DNA of 64,000 nt from Streptomyces cadmiisoli (GCF_003261055.1 NZ_CP030073.1:3596001-3660000), one strand, 5' to 3'. Numbered from the stretch's first letter, positions 23,820-33,629 are shown. A program made the numbers and translations. The notes: generated from the letters alone by a model not told the origin.

Positions 23820-24725
23820 CTAGCCGTACTGCAGCCGTACGACGCCGCTCGCGCCGTCCTGGCGTACGTCGACGTAGGCGCACACCTGACGGGCGAACCA
23901 GAGGCCCTGGCCGGGTGCCGGTTCCGTGGCCGGCGGCGGGACGAACCCGGCGAGCGGGTCGTCCACCCGGCGCGCCGAGCGCAGTTCGCAGACGCAGGCC
24001 GGGGCCTCGCCCCAGAGCAGCACGCGGGTGACGGGGTCGAGCGGTTCGGCGGCCTCGGTGACGGCGGCGGCGAACAGTTCGGCGTCGGCGGGGGGCAGTC
24101 CGCGCCCGGTGGCCCAGCTGTGGACGGCGTGCGGTTCGGGGACGGACAGCGCCAGGGCGTCCGCCGGGGGCGGCGGCAGGGCCACGGCGTCGAGTTCGGC
24201 GGCGATGCGCAGCGGGTCCTCGTAGACGCCGGTGCCGGGGTGGGCGCGGCGGGCGGCGTCGACGACGGCGGGGCCCGCGGTACGGGTGTCGTACGCGCAT
24301 AGGGCGGTGGTCGCGAGCGGGGCGAACAGCAGGTTGGCGAAGGCCTCGTAGCGGATCCATTCGCTTGTCTCGCGGGCCGACCGGCCGGCCCGTCCGCTCC
24401 AGTCGGGCTCCATCAGGAGGTGGACGCGGCCGTGCGGGGCGGCGTGCGCGGCGAGATAGCCGGCGCCCTGGGCGACCGCGTTGGCGGCGGAGCCGGTGTA
24501 CCACTCGGTGTGCGGGACGAAGCCGACCTGTCCGGCCTCGCCGCCGAGGGCGTCGCGCAGCAGGGCGAGTTTGGCGGGGGCGGCGATGGCCACCGGCGGG
24601 GGCTCGTCGACGGCGAGGCCCTCGGCGAGGAAGGGCAGGGCGGCCGCGACGAACGCCTCGTCGGTGTCGAAGACGGCCATGCGGTGGTCGAAGGTGCCGT
24701 GGGCGCGTGCGGATCGGGCAGGCAC
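23820..24725 (-). CDS. MEDS-domain sensor with degenerate ATPase (RsbA-like)
   Basis: 301 residues, GTG start with AGAGGAAG upstream. Residues 10-165 match the MEDS/DcmR sensory fold (GTFDHRMAVFDTDEAFVAAALPFL, HTEWY, VHLLMEPDW). Residues 200-300 resemble a histidine-kinase-like ATPase, but the N-box Asn is missing (AVTEAAEPLDP) and only a weak glycine loop (GQGLWFARQVC) remains. It is therefore likely a sensor that no longer phosphorylates. Lies between the RsbW-like gene and the LuxR gene on the same strand; possibly one signalling unit. Confidence 0.72.
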   Translation of the reverse strand: MPARSARAHGTFDHRMAVFDTDEAFVAAALPFLAEGLAVDEPPPVAIAAPAKLALLRDALGGEAGQVGFVPHTEWYTGSAANAVAQGAGYLAAHAAPHGRVHLLMEPDWSGRAGRSARETSEWIRYEAFANLLFAPLATTALCAYDTRTAGPAVVDAARRAHPGTGVYEDPLRIAAELDAVALPPPPADALALSVPEPHAVHSWATGRGLPPADAELFAAAVTEAAEPLDPVTRVLLWGEAPACVCELRSARRVDDPLAGFVPPPATEPAPGQGLWFARQVCAYVDVRQDGASGVVRLQYG

Positions 24726-24754
24726 GGGCTTCCTCTCGGTGGTAGGGGCGGGGT

Positions 24755-27073
24755 TCAGCGCCGGGCGGTGACCCAGGCGGCGATCTGGCTGCGGTTGCTG
24801 AAGCCGAGCTTGCTGAGGATGCGTTCGACATGGCCCTCCGCGGTGCGGCGGGCGATCACCAGACGGTCGGCGATCTGCTGGTTGGCCAGTCCCTCGGCGA
24901 CCAGTTCGGCGACCTCGCTCTCCCGGCGGGTGAGCCGGACGCCGGGCCGGGTGCCCTCGCCCGCGGGCCGTTCGCGGCGGTGCTCCTCCAGGGCGTGGCC
25001 GACGATGTCCGTCAGGCCGAGTCCGCCGCCGCGTTCATAGGCCCGTGCGAAGGCGGCCGTGCCGAGGTCCCGGCGCAACCGGGTCTCGGTGTCGCGGCGC
25101 CGGGAGTTGAGCGCGTCGGAGCCCCAGCGGCCCCGGTCGACGTCGGTCCAGACCCGGTCGGCGCCGCCGAGCAGGACGGCCGCCCGGTCCTGGGCGCCGC
25201 TGCGGCTGGCGATCTGCGCGAGCAGGTCGAGGGTGAGGCCGATGCCGACGACGTCGTTCACGGCGAGTTTGAGCCGCAGTGCCTCACGGGCGTGCCGTTC
25301 GGCGCGCGGGTGGTCCTGGCGCACGCTGTGGGCGAGGGCCAGCATCCGGTGGACGTAGGAGAGCACCCATTCCTCGCCGTGCCGCTCGCACAGCCGCCGG
25401 GTCTCCTCGCAGACCTCGATGGCCCGGTCTGCCTCGCCCAGGAAGCCGAGGGAGCAGGCGAGTTCGACCCGGTCGAGGCCGACGAGGCTGAGGTGCTGGC
25501 CGGGCACCCGGCCGCGGTCCGCGGCGGCCCGGAAGTGGTCGCGGGCGGCGGCCAGGTCGTCGCTGAACAGCGTGGTCACGCCGACCACGTACTCGGCGTG
25601 CGCGGCCTCGGCCGCGTCCCCGAGCCGGCGGGCCAGCGCACGGGCCTCCTCGGCGCGGCGCCGGCCGCGGGTGAGGTCCTCGGGGCAGCCCGCGAGCAGC
25701 CCGGCGACCCACAGGCCGCGGGCGCGTTCGGGGGTGGGCTCGGGGCTGGCGTCGAGGGCGCGGTCGAGCCAGTAGCGGCCCTCGCGGGGGGCGCCGCAGG
25801 CGTGCCAGTAGAACCACAGGGTGCCGGCCAGGCGCAGGGCGGTGAGCGCCTCACCGGGAGCGGTCAGGCCGAAGTCGAGGGCGGCGCGCAGGTTGTCCCG
25901 GTCGGCGTTCAGCCGGGCCACGATCTCCCGCTGGCCGCGTCCGAACCAGGCGCGTTCGCAGGCGCCGGCCCGCTGCTGCATCCAGTCCCGCTGGCGGCGG
26001 CGGGCGGCGGACTCGTCGTCCGGTCCCTGCCGGAGTCTTTCCAGTCCGTAGTGGCGCAGGGTGTCGAGGAGGCGGTAGCGCACGCCGTCGGGGCCGGGTT
26101 CGCGGCACAGCACGGACTTGTCGACGAGCCCGGCGACCGCTTCGAGCACGTCGTGGACGCGGACCCGCTCGCCGTCCGCGCACACCGCCTCCGCCGTCTC
26201 CAGGTCGAAGCTCCCGGCCAGCACGGACAGCCGCGCCCACACCGAACGCTCCCGTTCGCCGCACAGTTCGTGGCTCCAGTCGACGGCCGCGCGCAGGGTC
26301 TGGTGGCGCGGCGCCACCGCGGGGCTGCCGCCGGACAGGAGGCGGTAGCGGTCGTCGAGGCGTTCCAGGAGCTGTTCGACGCCGAGGACACGCATCCGGA
26401 CGGCGGCGAGTTCGATGGCGAGGGGGAGCCCGTCCAGGCGCCGGCAGAGGCGGGCGACCGCGCGGCGGTTGGCGGGGGTGAGCCGGAAGCCGGGGACGAC
26501 CGCGGCGGCCCGGTCGGCGAAGAGCGCGACGGCGGGGTTGGACTCGGCCGCGCCGAGGTCGCCGTCCGGGTCGGGGACCGGCAGCGGCCGTACCTCCAGG
26601 AGGTGTTCCTCGGTCAGGCCCAGGCGGTGCCGGCTGGTGGCGAGGACCCGGACGCCGGTGGTGCCGCGCAGCAGGGCGGCGGCCAGTTCCGTGCAGGCGC
26701 CCAGCAGATGCTCGCAGTTGTCGACGACGAGCAGCAGACGCCGCTCGCGCACCTGCTCCACGAGGGCGTCCAGGGCGGGTTGCGCGGAGTGGTCGTGCAG
26801 GCCGAGGGCGTCGGCGGCGGCGAGCGGGACGAGTGCCGGATCGAGCAGACCGGACAGCTGCACGAACCGCACGCCGTCCGGGAAGGCGCGCGCGAGGCGG
26901 GCGGCGATCCGGCCGGCCAGCCTGGTCTTGCCGACGCCGCCCGGACCGGTCAGCGTGACCAGGCGGGCGCGGGACAGCAGTTCGCGGCCTTCGGTCAGTT
27001 CGGTCCGCCGGTCGACGAAGCTGGTCGTCTCGACCGGCAGGTGACCGTCCCGTCGTGGCGCTGATCCGCCCAT
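24755..27073 (-). CDS. Large LuxR-family regulator with STAND ATPase
   Basis: 772 residues from ATG 27073. Order: NB-ARC-type ATPase with P-loop [10 protein letters not shown] (near residue 46), [10 protein letters not shown] (Walker B), [21 protein letters not shown]; helical TPR-like repeats (about 370-690); C-terminal LuxR HTH (about 715-770: [31 protein letters not shown]). This layout is a signal-integrating transcription activator that oligomerises with ATP. Inducer and targets unknown. The 376-bp upstream region has a near-palindrome at 27137-27150 that could be its own operator. Confidence 0.88.
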   Translation of the reverse strand: MGGSAPRRDGHLPVETTSFVDRRTELTEGRELLSRARLVTLTGPGGVGKTRLAGRIAARLARAFPDGVRFVQLSGLLDPALVPLAAADALGLHDHSAQPALDALVEQVRERRLLLVVDNCEHLLGACTELAAALLRGTTGVRVLATSRHRLGLTEEHLLEVRPLPVPDPDGDLGAAESNPAVALFADRAAAVVPGFRLTPANRRAVARLCRRLDGLPLAIELAAVRMRVLGVEQLLERLDDRYRLLSGGSPAVAPRHQTLRAAVDWSHELCGERERSVWARLSVLAGSFDLETAEAVCADGERVRVHDVLEAVAGLVDKSVLCREPGPDGVRYRLLDTLRHYGLERLRQGPDDESAARRRQRDWMQQRAGACERAWFGRGQREIVARLNADRDNLRAALDFGLTAPGEALTALRLAGTLWFYWHACGAPREGRYWLDRALDASPEPTPERARGLWVAGLLAGCPEDLTRGRRRAEEARALARRLGDAAEAAHAEYVVGVTTLFSDDLAAARDHFRAAADRGRVPGQHLSLVGLDRVELACSLGFLGEADRAIEVCEETRRLCERHGEEWVLSYVHRMLALAHSVRQDHPRAERHAREALRLKLAVNDVVGIGLTLDLLAQIASRSGAQDRAAVLLGGADRVWTDVDRGRWGSDALNSRRRDTETRLRRDLGTAAFARAYERGGGLGLTDIVGHALEEHRRERPAGEGTRPGVRLTRRESEVAELVAEGLANQQIADRLVIARRTAEGHVERILSKLGFSNRSQIAAWVTARR

Positions 27074-27449
27074 GATCAGCCAGTCCTCTGGGGGTGGGGG
27101 TTCGCCCTTGCGCGGACTGCCACTCTTCCCCCGCACGTACATATATGCACGCGTTGCTCACACCGACGGGTGCACTTCGCCGGGGACGGCACCGGGCGGG
27201 GGCGTCATGCGTACACTTCGCGGCCGTTCGGTCCCGTGGCGGGCGCTGTTTCCGGCACGGACGTCGGCGCGGGTTTCGGCCACCGGTTCCCGGCCCGCTC
27301 TTGACCTGGTCATGCCAGAAGCCGACGATGAGCGCCACACCGCACCAGCACGTCGTACGTCGCACCGGAGAACCACCCCCCATCACCCCCCACCGCTCCA
27401 CTCCCGCTTCCGGCAGACCCCGGAACCACCGGAGAAACAAGGAGACTTC
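27074..27449. promoter_or_regulatory. Divergent intergenic region with near-palindrome GTACATATATGCAC
   Basis: The 376 bp between the LuxR regulator (minus) and the carboxypeptidase (plus) hold no supported gene. At 27137-27150 an AT-rich near-palindrome, GTACATATATGCAC, stands out from the GC-rich surroundings, 64-77 bp upstream of the regulator start. It could be a promoter -10 region or an operator. Confidence 0.45.
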
Positions 27450-28805
27450 ATGCGACTTCGGACACGCGGCTCGGGCGAACGCGGCGGCAGACGCGCCGCG
27501 GCACTCGCCACCCTGCTCGCCCTCGCCCTCGCGGCGCCCCTCTCGGCGACCACCACCGACGCCACCGCGGACGGGGCGGACCGGCCGGCGGCCTCGGCCG
27601 ACGACATCCGCCAGTACGAGATCCATCTGCACTCCGACGCCGAGGACCGCACGGCGATCCAGCGTTCGGGTGTCACGGTGGACGAGGCCGACGACCACAC
27701 CATCGTCGTCTCCGGCCGCGCGGACCAGGTCAGGAAGCTGCGCTCACAGGGCTACGAGGTCACCCCGCTCGGCGCCGTCCCGGACCGGTCGGCAGGCCAG
27801 GACGACGTCCGGCTCTACGACTTCCCGTCCGCCGACGCCCGCTACCACAACTACGCGGAGATGACGAGCGCGATCAGCTCCCTGGTCGCCGCGAACCCGG
27901 GCATCGCCAGCCAGCGGGTCATCGGCACCTCCTACCAGAGCCGGAACATCGTCGCCGTCAAGATCAGTGACAACGTCGGCACCGACGAGGCCGAGCCCGA
28001 GGTGCTGTTCACCCACCACCAGCACGCCCGCGAGCACCTCACCGTCGAGATGGCGCTGTACCTGCTGCGCGAGCTGACCTCCGACTACGGCACCGACTCG
28101 CGCGTCACGAACATGGTGAACAACCGGGAGATCTGGATCGTCCCGGACCTCAACCCGGACGGCGGCGAGTACGACATCGCGACCGGCTCCTATCGGTCCT
28201 GGCGCAAGAACCGGCAGCCCAACTCCGGCTCCTCCTACGTCGGTACGGACCTGAACCGGAACTGGAACTACCGCTGGGGCTGCTGCGGCGGCTCGTCCGG
28301 GTCCACCTCGTCGGAGACCTACCGCGGCTCGGCGCCCGAGTCCGCGACCGAGGTGCGGGTCGTGGCGAACTTCGTCCGCAGCCGGGTCGTCGGCGGGCAG
28401 CAGCAGATCAAGGCCGGCATCGATTTCCACACCTACAGCGAACTGGTGCTGTGGCCGTTCGGGTACACCTACTCCGACACCACGACCGGGATGACGGCGG
28501 ACGACCGCAACGCCTTCGCCGCGGTGGGCGGGAAGATGGCCGCCAGCAACGGGTACACGGCCGAGCAGTCCAGCGACCTGTACATCACCGACGGCTCGAT
28601 CGACGACTATCTGTGGGGCTCGCAGAAGATCTTCGGGTACACCTTCGAGATGTACCCGTCGTCCGCCTCCGGAGGAGGGTTCTACCCGCCCGACGAGGTG
28701 ATCGAGCGGGAGACCTCGCGCAACCGCGACGCGGTGCTGCAACTGCTGGAGAACGCCGACTGCATGTACCGGTCGATCGGGAAGGAAAGCCAGTACTGCG
28801 CCTAG
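27450..28805 (+). CDS. Secreted zinc carboxypeptidase (M14)
   Basis: 451 residues from ATG 27450, with AAGGAG seven bases upstream. Signal peptide about 1-40, a propeptide-like region 50-115 and the M14 catalytic domain about 125-440. Zinc ligands His192, Glu195 (QHAREH) and His327 (IDFHTYS), substrate-binding DLNRNW (Arg270) and catalytic Glu400 (YTFEMYP) are all present. Resembles carboxypeptidase T. Removes C-terminal residues from peptides outside the cell. The stop is 4 bp from that of the convergent gene. Confidence 0.92.
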   Translation: MRLRTRGSGERGGRRAAALATLLALALAAPLSATTTDATADGADRPAASADDIRQYEIHLHSDAEDRTAIQRSGVTVDEADDHTIVVSGRADQVRKLRSQGYEVTPLGAVPDRSAGQDDVRLYDFPSADARYHNYAEMTSAISSLVAANPGIASQRVIGTSYQSRNIVAVKISDNVGTDEAEPEVLFTHHQHAREHLTVEMALYLLRELTSDYGTDSRVTNMVNNREIWIVPDLNPDGGEYDIATGSYRSWRKNRQPNSGSSYVGTDLNRNWNYRWGCCGGSSGSTSSETYRGSAPESATEVRVVANFVRSRVVGGQQQIKAGIDFHTYSELVLWPFGYTYSDTTTGMTADDRNAFAAVGGKMAASNGYTAEQSSDLYITDGSIDDYLWGSQKIFGYTFEMYPSSASGGGFYPPDEVIERETSRNRDAVLQLLENADCMYRSIGKESQYCA

Positions 28806-28809
28806 CCGG

Positions 28810-29355
28810 CTACTCGCCGTCCTCGAAGTAGGCGTCGAGGACGGCGTCCAGCGCGGTGTCCCACTCCTGGTGCCGGGACTTCGCGTCGGCCTCGATCTCG
28901 ATCGGGTACCACCGGCGGTCCGGCGTGTGCACGGTCACCGTGAACCGCTTGCCGAAGCGCGGCGATTCCGTCTCGACCGCGCCGATCTCGTCCCAGCGGA
29001 ACTCGCACCGCTCGTCGTCGAGGCTCAGGCGCACACCGCTGCGGTCGGCGACGATACGGGCGCGGCGGTCCGCGGCCTCGAACACGGGGCCGTCGGCCGC
29101 CGCGTCCGCAAAGTCCTCACCGGCCTCGATGTCGCCGTCCGCCTCGGAGTCGGCGCCCGCCTCGCGGTCGGCGGCCTCCTCGCCGCCACCGGCCGGGCCG
29201 GCTTCGCCGTCCGCCGTGTCGGCCGAGTGCTCCTCGGGGGCCGCGTCGCCGGGCTCGACCGCGTCCTCGGACACGGCGGGCTTCTCCGGCGCCGAGAGCC
29301 CGGGGATGTGGGCCGGGTTGACGCCGGCGTCCAGGGGCTGACTGCTCGTACTCAT
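28810..29355 (-). CDS. Hypothetical acidic protein
   Basis: 181 residues from ATG 29355 (GGAGC upstream; GTG at 29367 possible). The first 95 residues are Glu/Asp/Ala/Gly-rich and probably disordered. The C-terminal 85 form a compact beta-rich domain: DRSGVRLSLDDERCEFRWDEIG, then FTVTVHTPDRRWYPIEIEA, which looks PH-like. No function recognised; Streptomyces carry similar proteins. Confidence 0.75.
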   Translation of the reverse strand: MSTSSQPLDAGVNPAHIPGLSAPEKPAVSEDAVEPGDAAPEEHSADTADGEAGPAGGGEEAADREAGADSEADGDIEAGEDFADAAADGPVFEAADRRARIVADRSGVRLSLDDERCEFRWDEIGAVETESPRFGKRFTVTVHTPDRRWYPIEIEADAKSRHQEWDTALDAVLDAYFEDGE

Positions 29356-29421
29356 ACGCTGCTCCACAGCGCAGCAGTATGGTCGACGATCCTGTGTCCG
29401 AGACAGTCGGCCCCGACTTCG

Positions 29422-30909
29422 TTATACGAAGATGCTCAACGCGGCCGCCACGACGAAGCCGGCCACCGACAGCACCGACTCCAGCACCGTCCACGTCTTG
29501 AGCGTGTCCCGTTCGCTGATGCCGAAGTACTTGGCGACCATCCAGAATCCTCCGTCGTTGACGTGCGAGGCGAAGATGGAGCCGGCGGAGATGGCCATGA
29601 TGACCAGGGCGACGAAGGCCTGCGAGTGGTCGCCGCCGGCGAGCAGGGGCGCCACGATGCCGGCCGTGGTGACGATGGCGACGGTCGCCGAGCCCTGGGC
29701 GACCCGCAGCACCACCGAGATCAGGTAGGACAGCACGATCACCGGCAGGCCCACGTCGTTGAAGGTGTCCGACAGGGCCTGCGCCACACCGCTCGCCTTC
29801 AGGACGGCGCCGAAGACCCCGCCCGCGCCGACCACCAGCAGGATGTTGCCGACCGGCTTCAGGGACGCGGTGGAGACCGTCTCCAGGGACTTGCGGGACC
29901 AGCCGCGGCGGATGCCGAGGACGTAGTACGCGAGGAACAGCGCGATGGTCAGCGCAACGAACGGGTGGCCGAAGAACTCGATCACCGAGCGGGTGGTGGA
30001 CGGGTCGAGCGCGATCGACGAGAACGTGGCGGCCAGGATGAGGACCAGCGGCGTACCGATGATGGCCAGCACCGTGCCCAGCGCCACGGGCCGTTCCCGG
30101 GGTTCGGTCCCCGCCGCGCGCTGCTCGTCGGCGACGGCCTGCTTGGCGTCCTGGGCCGCCTCGACCATGTCCTGCGGCACGGCGACGAAGATGCGGCGGC
30201 CGATCCAGGCCGAGTACGCCCAGGCGACCAGCACCGCGGGGATGCCGCAGACGATGCCCATCAGGATGACCCAGCCGAGGTCCACGTGGAGCAGGCCGGC
30301 GGCGGCCACCGGGCCGGGGTGCGGCGGCAGGAAGGCGTGGGTCATGGACAGACCGGCCAGCAGCGGCAGGCAGTACAGCAGGATCGAGCGGCCGGAGCGC
30401 TTGGCGGCCGCGTAGACGATCGGAGCGAGGACGAAGATGCCGACGTCGAAGAAGACCGGGACACCGAAGATCAGGCCGGTCATGCCCATCGCCAGCGGGG
30501 CCCGCTTCTCACCGAACAGGTTGAGCAGACGGGACGCCAGCACCTCGGCGCCGCCGCTGACTTCGAGGATCGCGCCGAGCATCGTGCCCAGCCCGATGAT
30601 GATCGCGACATGCCCGAGGATGCCGCCCATGCCGGACTCGATGGTGGAGACGGCGTCCGAGCGCTGGACGGTGCCGAAGAGTTCGGTGACGGAGAGTCCG
30701 GCCAGCAGGCCGACGACTATGGAGACCGCGAGCAGGGCCACGAACGGCTGGAGCCGGGTCCGGATGATGAGGAAGAGCAGAAGCGCTATGCCGATGGCGG
30801 CGACGGTCAGCAGTCCCGCCGTGCCGTCGATCAGCAGGAGCAGGCCGCCGGTGTGGGGTGGGGTCGCCGCGGGGGCGGCTGCGGCGAGCGGGAGGGACAG
30901 ATGGGACAT
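29422..30909 (-). CDS. GntP-family gluconate-type permease
   Basis: 495 residues, about 12-14 hydrophobic helices with the GntP hallmarks: FGVPVFFDVGIFVLAPIVY, HAFLPPHPGPVAAA and ASHVNDGGFWMVAKYF. This family imports gluconate and related aldonic acids with protons. It follows ridA after 133 bp, with a strong hairpin between them. The cluster suggests an aldonic amino sugar or D-amino acid derivative as substrate. Confidence 0.9.
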   Translation of the reverse strand: MSHLSLPLAAAAPAATPPHTGGLLLLIDGTAGLLTVAAIGIALLLFLIIRTRLQPFVALLAVSIVVGLLAGLSVTELFGTVQRSDAVSTIESGMGGILGHVAIIIGLGTMLGAILEVSGGAEVLASRLLNLFGEKRAPLAMGMTGLIFGVPVFFDVGIFVLAPIVYAAAKRSGRSILLYCLPLLAGLSMTHAFLPPHPGPVAAAGLLHVDLGWVILMGIVCGIPAVLVAWAYSAWIGRRIFVAVPQDMVEAAQDAKQAVADEQRAAGTEPRERPVALGTVLAIIGTPLVLILAATFSSIALDPSTTRSVIEFFGHPFVALTIALFLAYYVLGIRRGWSRKSLETVSTASLKPVGNILLVVGAGGVFGAVLKASGVAQALSDTFNDVGLPVIVLSYLISVVLRVAQGSATVAIVTTAGIVAPLLAGGDHSQAFVALVIMAISAGSIFASHVNDGGFWMVAKYFGISERDTLKTWTVLESVLSVAGFVVAAALSIFV

Positions 30910-30954
30910 TCAGGGGTCCTCTGCGTGAACACATACTGCTTTCGGGCAGGGAGG

Positions 30955-30998
30955 ATCACGGCACGGCGCCCCGGGGGTGTGGGGTGCCGTGCCGTGAT
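30955..30998 (-). terminator. 18-bp hairpin between ridA and gntP
   Basis: ATCACGGCACGGCGCCCC (30955-30972) pairs with GGGGTGCCGTGCCGTGAT (30981-30998) around an 8-nt loop, with a single G-U pair. On the minus strand it lies after the ridA stop and before gntP. It may end the kinase-regulator-ridA message or lower gntP expression. Confidence 0.75.
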
Positions 30999-31042
30999 GT
31001 GGTGCGACGTGCGGGAGGTGGGGAGGTGACGGCCCTGAGGGG

Positions 31043-31453
31043 TCAGCCGAGGACGGCGAGGGCGTCGATCTCGACGAGGAGTCCGGCGGGCAGTCCCACG
31101 TAGACCGTGGTGCGCGCGGCGGGCGGCTGGGTGAGGCCCTGCTCCTCGAAGTAGGCGTTGTAGATCTCGTTCATCTCGGCGAAGTGGCCGACGTCCGTGA
31201 GGTAGACGCGGATCATCATCACGTCGTCCCAGGAGGCGCCGCCCTCCGTCAGGATCGCCTTGACGTTGGCCAGGGTCTGGAGGGTCTGCTCACGCAGGGT
31301 GGGACCGGCCGGCGTCGGGGGCCTGCCCTCCTCGGCGGGCAGGAAGCCGACCTGGCCGGCGACCTGGAGGATGTTGCCCTTCTTCACGCCGTGGGAGAAC
31401 TTCGCGGGCGGGGTGGTGTGGGTCGTGGGGGTGAGGGCGGTCTTCTCGGTCAT
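31043..31453 (-). CDS. RidA-family enamine/imine deaminase
   Basis: 136 residues. Core motifs: GNILQVAGQVGF, ALANVKAIL-type helix, MIRVYLTDVGHFAEMN, PPAARTTVYVGLPAG (with the conserved Arg that holds the substrate carboxylate) and VEIDALAVLG. RidA proteins hydrolyse the 2-aminoacrylate-type imines released by PLP dehydratases, which fits the PLP enzyme encoded divergently at 33630. Start overlaps the iclR stop (ATGA). Confidence 0.88.
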   Translation of the reverse strand: MTEKTALTPTTHTTPPAKFSHGVKKGNILQVAGQVGFLPAEEGRPPTPAGPTLREQTLQTLANVKAILTEGGASWDDVMMIRVYLTDVGHFAEMNEIYNAYFEEQGLTQPPAARTTVYVGLPAGLLVEIDALAVLG

Positions 31454-32211
31454 ACGACGTCCTTGGTCGGGGTCCTTCCGGAGTACTCGCCGCTGATCGC
31501 GTCCGCGGTGCGGCGGACCAGCGGGAGCAGGGTGAGGAGTTCGTCGGCGGTGACGACGACGTTGGGCGCGGACACCGACATCGCGGCGACCACCCGGCCG
31601 TCGGCGCCGCGGACGGGCGCCGCGACGCAGTTGATGGACTCCTCGTGGCCACCGAGGTCGGTGGCCCAGCCCTGTTCGCGCACCTTCTCCAACTCCCGCA
31701 GGAAAGCCGGGGCGTGGGGCGTCGAACGGGACGTGTACATGGGGTAGTCGAGCTTCTCCGCGACCGCCCGGCGTTCGTGCTCGGGCAGGTCGGCGAGGAG
31801 CAGCTTGGCGACGGCGGCGACGGTGATGGCGACGGGCTTGCCGATCCGGGAGTACATGCGCACCGGGTAGCGGCTCTCCACCTTGTCGATGTAGAGGACC
31901 TCGTCCTCCTCGTACACCGCGAGGTGGACGGTGTGCCCGCACTGCTCGTTCAGCCGGGCGAGGTGGGGGTGGGCGATCTCGCGGATGTCGAGGTTCTCCA
32001 TCGCCTCCTGCGCGAGGGCGAACAGGCGGGCGCCCAGGCGGTAGCGCTGGTCGGCCTGCCGGTAGACGAAGCCGTGCTCGTGCAGGGTGCGCAGCAGGCG
32101 CAGCGCGGTGGACTTGTGCACGCCGAGGCGGTCGGCGACCTGGCCGAGGTCGGCGGGCCCCTCGGCGAGCAGCGGCAGGATGCTCAGCGCGCGGTCGACG
32201 GTCTGGCTCAT
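31450..32211 (-). CDS. IclR-family regulator of the cluster
   Basis: 253 residues from ATG 32211. N-terminal winged HTH (about 1-65: VDRALSILPLLAEG, GVHKSTALRLLRTLHEHGF) and C-terminal effector domain (80-250; NEQCGHTVHLAVYEEDEVLYIDKVES and SINCVAAPVRGADGRVVAAMSVSAP). Sits between the kinase and ridA with 4-nt overlaps on both sides. Likely controls the divergent promoters through the palindromes at 33583-33608. Effector probably the sugar acid or an intermediate such as KDG. Confidence 0.9.
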   Translation of the reverse strand: MSQTVDRALSILPLLAEGPADLGQVADRLGVHKSTALRLLRTLHEHGFVYRQADQRYRLGARLFALAQEAMENLDIREIAHPHLARLNEQCGHTVHLAVYEEDEVLYIDKVESRYPVRMYSRIGKPVAITVAAVAKLLLADLPEHERRAVAEKLDYPMYTSRSTPHAPAFLRELEKVREQGWATDLGGHEESINCVAAPVRGADGRVVAAMSVSAPNVVVTADELLTLLPLVRRTADAISGEYSGRTPTKDVV

Positions 32212-33494
32212 GGCGTACGTACCTCCTCGTCGCCCCGGGCGGCGGCGTCTGTCCAGCCGGGGCCGAGTCGAAGTCTCCCCCACGCGGAGTCGTCCAGGGC
32301 CGCCAGCCGGTCGGCGTGGTCGCGGGCGGGCGGGACGGCCAGGTCGCCGGGGACGGTGAGGACGGCGGCGGCCATGAGGTGCCCGTGCCGGAGCCGGTCC
32401 CGCACGGGGAGCCCGCGCAGGGTGGCGGAGAGGAACCCGGCGGCGAAGGCGTCACCGGCACCGACCGCCGCCGCGACGTCGACGACGAGGGCCGGGACGA
32501 AGCAGGTCGCCGGGACGGAGCACGTCGCCGGTTCGGCGCCGGCCGGCGGCGACGGGGTGGCGGGGTGGACAAACGGGGCGGTACCGGCCGCAGCGGGCGC
32601 GGCGTCGGCGGGCAGTCCGGGCCGGGGGCCGGCCGCCGGCCCGGGGCCCTCAGCGGCCGGTGCGGCGCCGGCCGGCGGTCCTGGCTGCGGGACGGTCGCA
32701 CGGAACGGGCCGGACGCGGTCGGTCGGCCCGGCGCCGGACCGTCCGTCGGCGTGCGCTCGAACGCGGTGGCGCCTCGTGCTCCCTCCTTCACCACCAGGA
32801 CCCCGGGCTCCGGCAGCAGCGCGCGGATCGCCTCCGGGCCGCCGGTGACGCCCCAGGCCTCCCGCGCCTCGTCGGTGCCGACGAAGACGATGTCGGCGCG
32901 GCGGGCCAGGTCGAGCAGGATGCCCGGGCCGCCGGAGGCTCGCCACAGGCCCGGCCGGAAGTTGACGTCGAAGGAGACCGGCGGGCGGCCGGGCCGCGGG
33001 GCGGTCAGTTCGCGCATCAGCCGCAGGCAGTCCGCGGACAGCGCGGCCGTGATGCCGGACAGGTGCAGCACGCGCCCGGCCCGCACCGCGTCCATGTCCA
33101 GGTTCTCGGCGGTCATCGCGGAGGCCGCGGATCCCGCCCGGTAGTAGGCCACCTCGTGCGCGTCGGTGGCCCGGTCGCCGGCGGTGCGGAAGTAGACGCC
33201 CGTCGGCCGGTCGGGATCGCGGCCCACGGCCGCGGTGTCGACGCCGTAGGCACCGACGGCCGCGACCAGATGGTCGCCGAAGCCGTCCGCGCCGACCCGG
33301 CTCACCCAGCGCGCGGAGTGTCCGGCGGCGGCCAGCACACAGGCCACGTTGGACTCGGCGCCGCCGATCGCCCGGTCGAAGGAGGGGACGTCGGCGAGGC
33401 GGCCCGGCCGGGAGGGCAGGAAGGTGACCATGGACTCGCCGAGCGCGACGACGTCCACGACGCCGGGGGCGGTGCGGGCTGCGGTGGCGGTCAC
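32208..33494 (-). CDS. PfkB-family kinase, 2-keto-3-deoxygluconate kinase type
   Basis: 428 residues, GTG start (33494). Motifs: GESMVTF at the N-terminus, IGGAESNVACVLAAAG (residues 43-58) and the catalytic VGAGDAFAAGF with Asp348. The N-terminal set is typical of KDG kinases. Between the nucleotide-binding strand and the catalytic loop is an unusual insert of about 87 residues (248-334), rich in Pro/Ala/Gly with two ATC(S/F)VPA-like repeats. The frame stays open through it and the motifs on both sides are intact, so this is an insertion rather than a frameshift. Predicted product KDPG, feeding the Entner-Doudoroff aldolase. Confidence 0.85.
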   Translation of the reverse strand: MTATAARTAPGVVDVVALGESMVTFLPSRPGRLADVPSFDRAIGGAESNVACVLAAAGHSARWVSRVGADGFGDHLVAAVGAYGVDTAAVGRDPDRPTGVYFRTAGDRATDAHEVAYYRAGSAASAMTAENLDMDAVRAGRVLHLSGITAALSADCLRLMRELTAPRPGRPPVSFDVNFRPGLWRASGGPGILLDLARRADIVFVGTDEAREAWGVTGGPEAIRALLPEPGVLVVKEGARGATAFERTPTDGPAPGRPTASGPFRATVPQPGPPAGAAPAAEGPGPAAGPRPGLPADAAPAAAGTAPFVHPATPSPPAGAEPATCSVPATCFVPALVVDVAAAVGAGDAFAAGFLSATLRGLPVRDRLRHGHLMAAAVLTVPGDLAVPPARDHADRLAALDDSAWGRLRLGPGWTDAAARGDEEVRTP

Positions 33495-33582
33495 GATGGC
33501 CGGGACTCCTCGTCGTCTCGCGGGCCGGCGGATCCGTTGACCCCGCGTTGGCCGAGATGTTAGACAGCGGTCAGCGATATAC

Positions 33583-33608
33583 GCAATGAATGTTGCACCC
33601 ACTGCAAC
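33583..33608. promoter_or_regulatory. Overlapping inverted repeats, candidate IclR operator
   Basis: GTTGCA-CCCAC-TGCAAC (33592-33608) is a perfect inverted repeat; it overlaps GCAA-N6-TTGC (33583-33596). It lies in the 135-bp divergent gap between the kinase (minus) and the PLP enzyme (plus), 22 bp before the ATG of the latter. Position and symmetry suit an operator for the cluster's IclR regulator. Confidence 0.65.
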
Positions 33609-33629
33609 GCACCTGATCAGGGAGGATCC

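Noticed and set aside
32493..32753. Frameshift or broken PfkB gene
   Set aside because: Motifs before and after the insert are in the same frame and intact, so it is an insertion in a complete gene.
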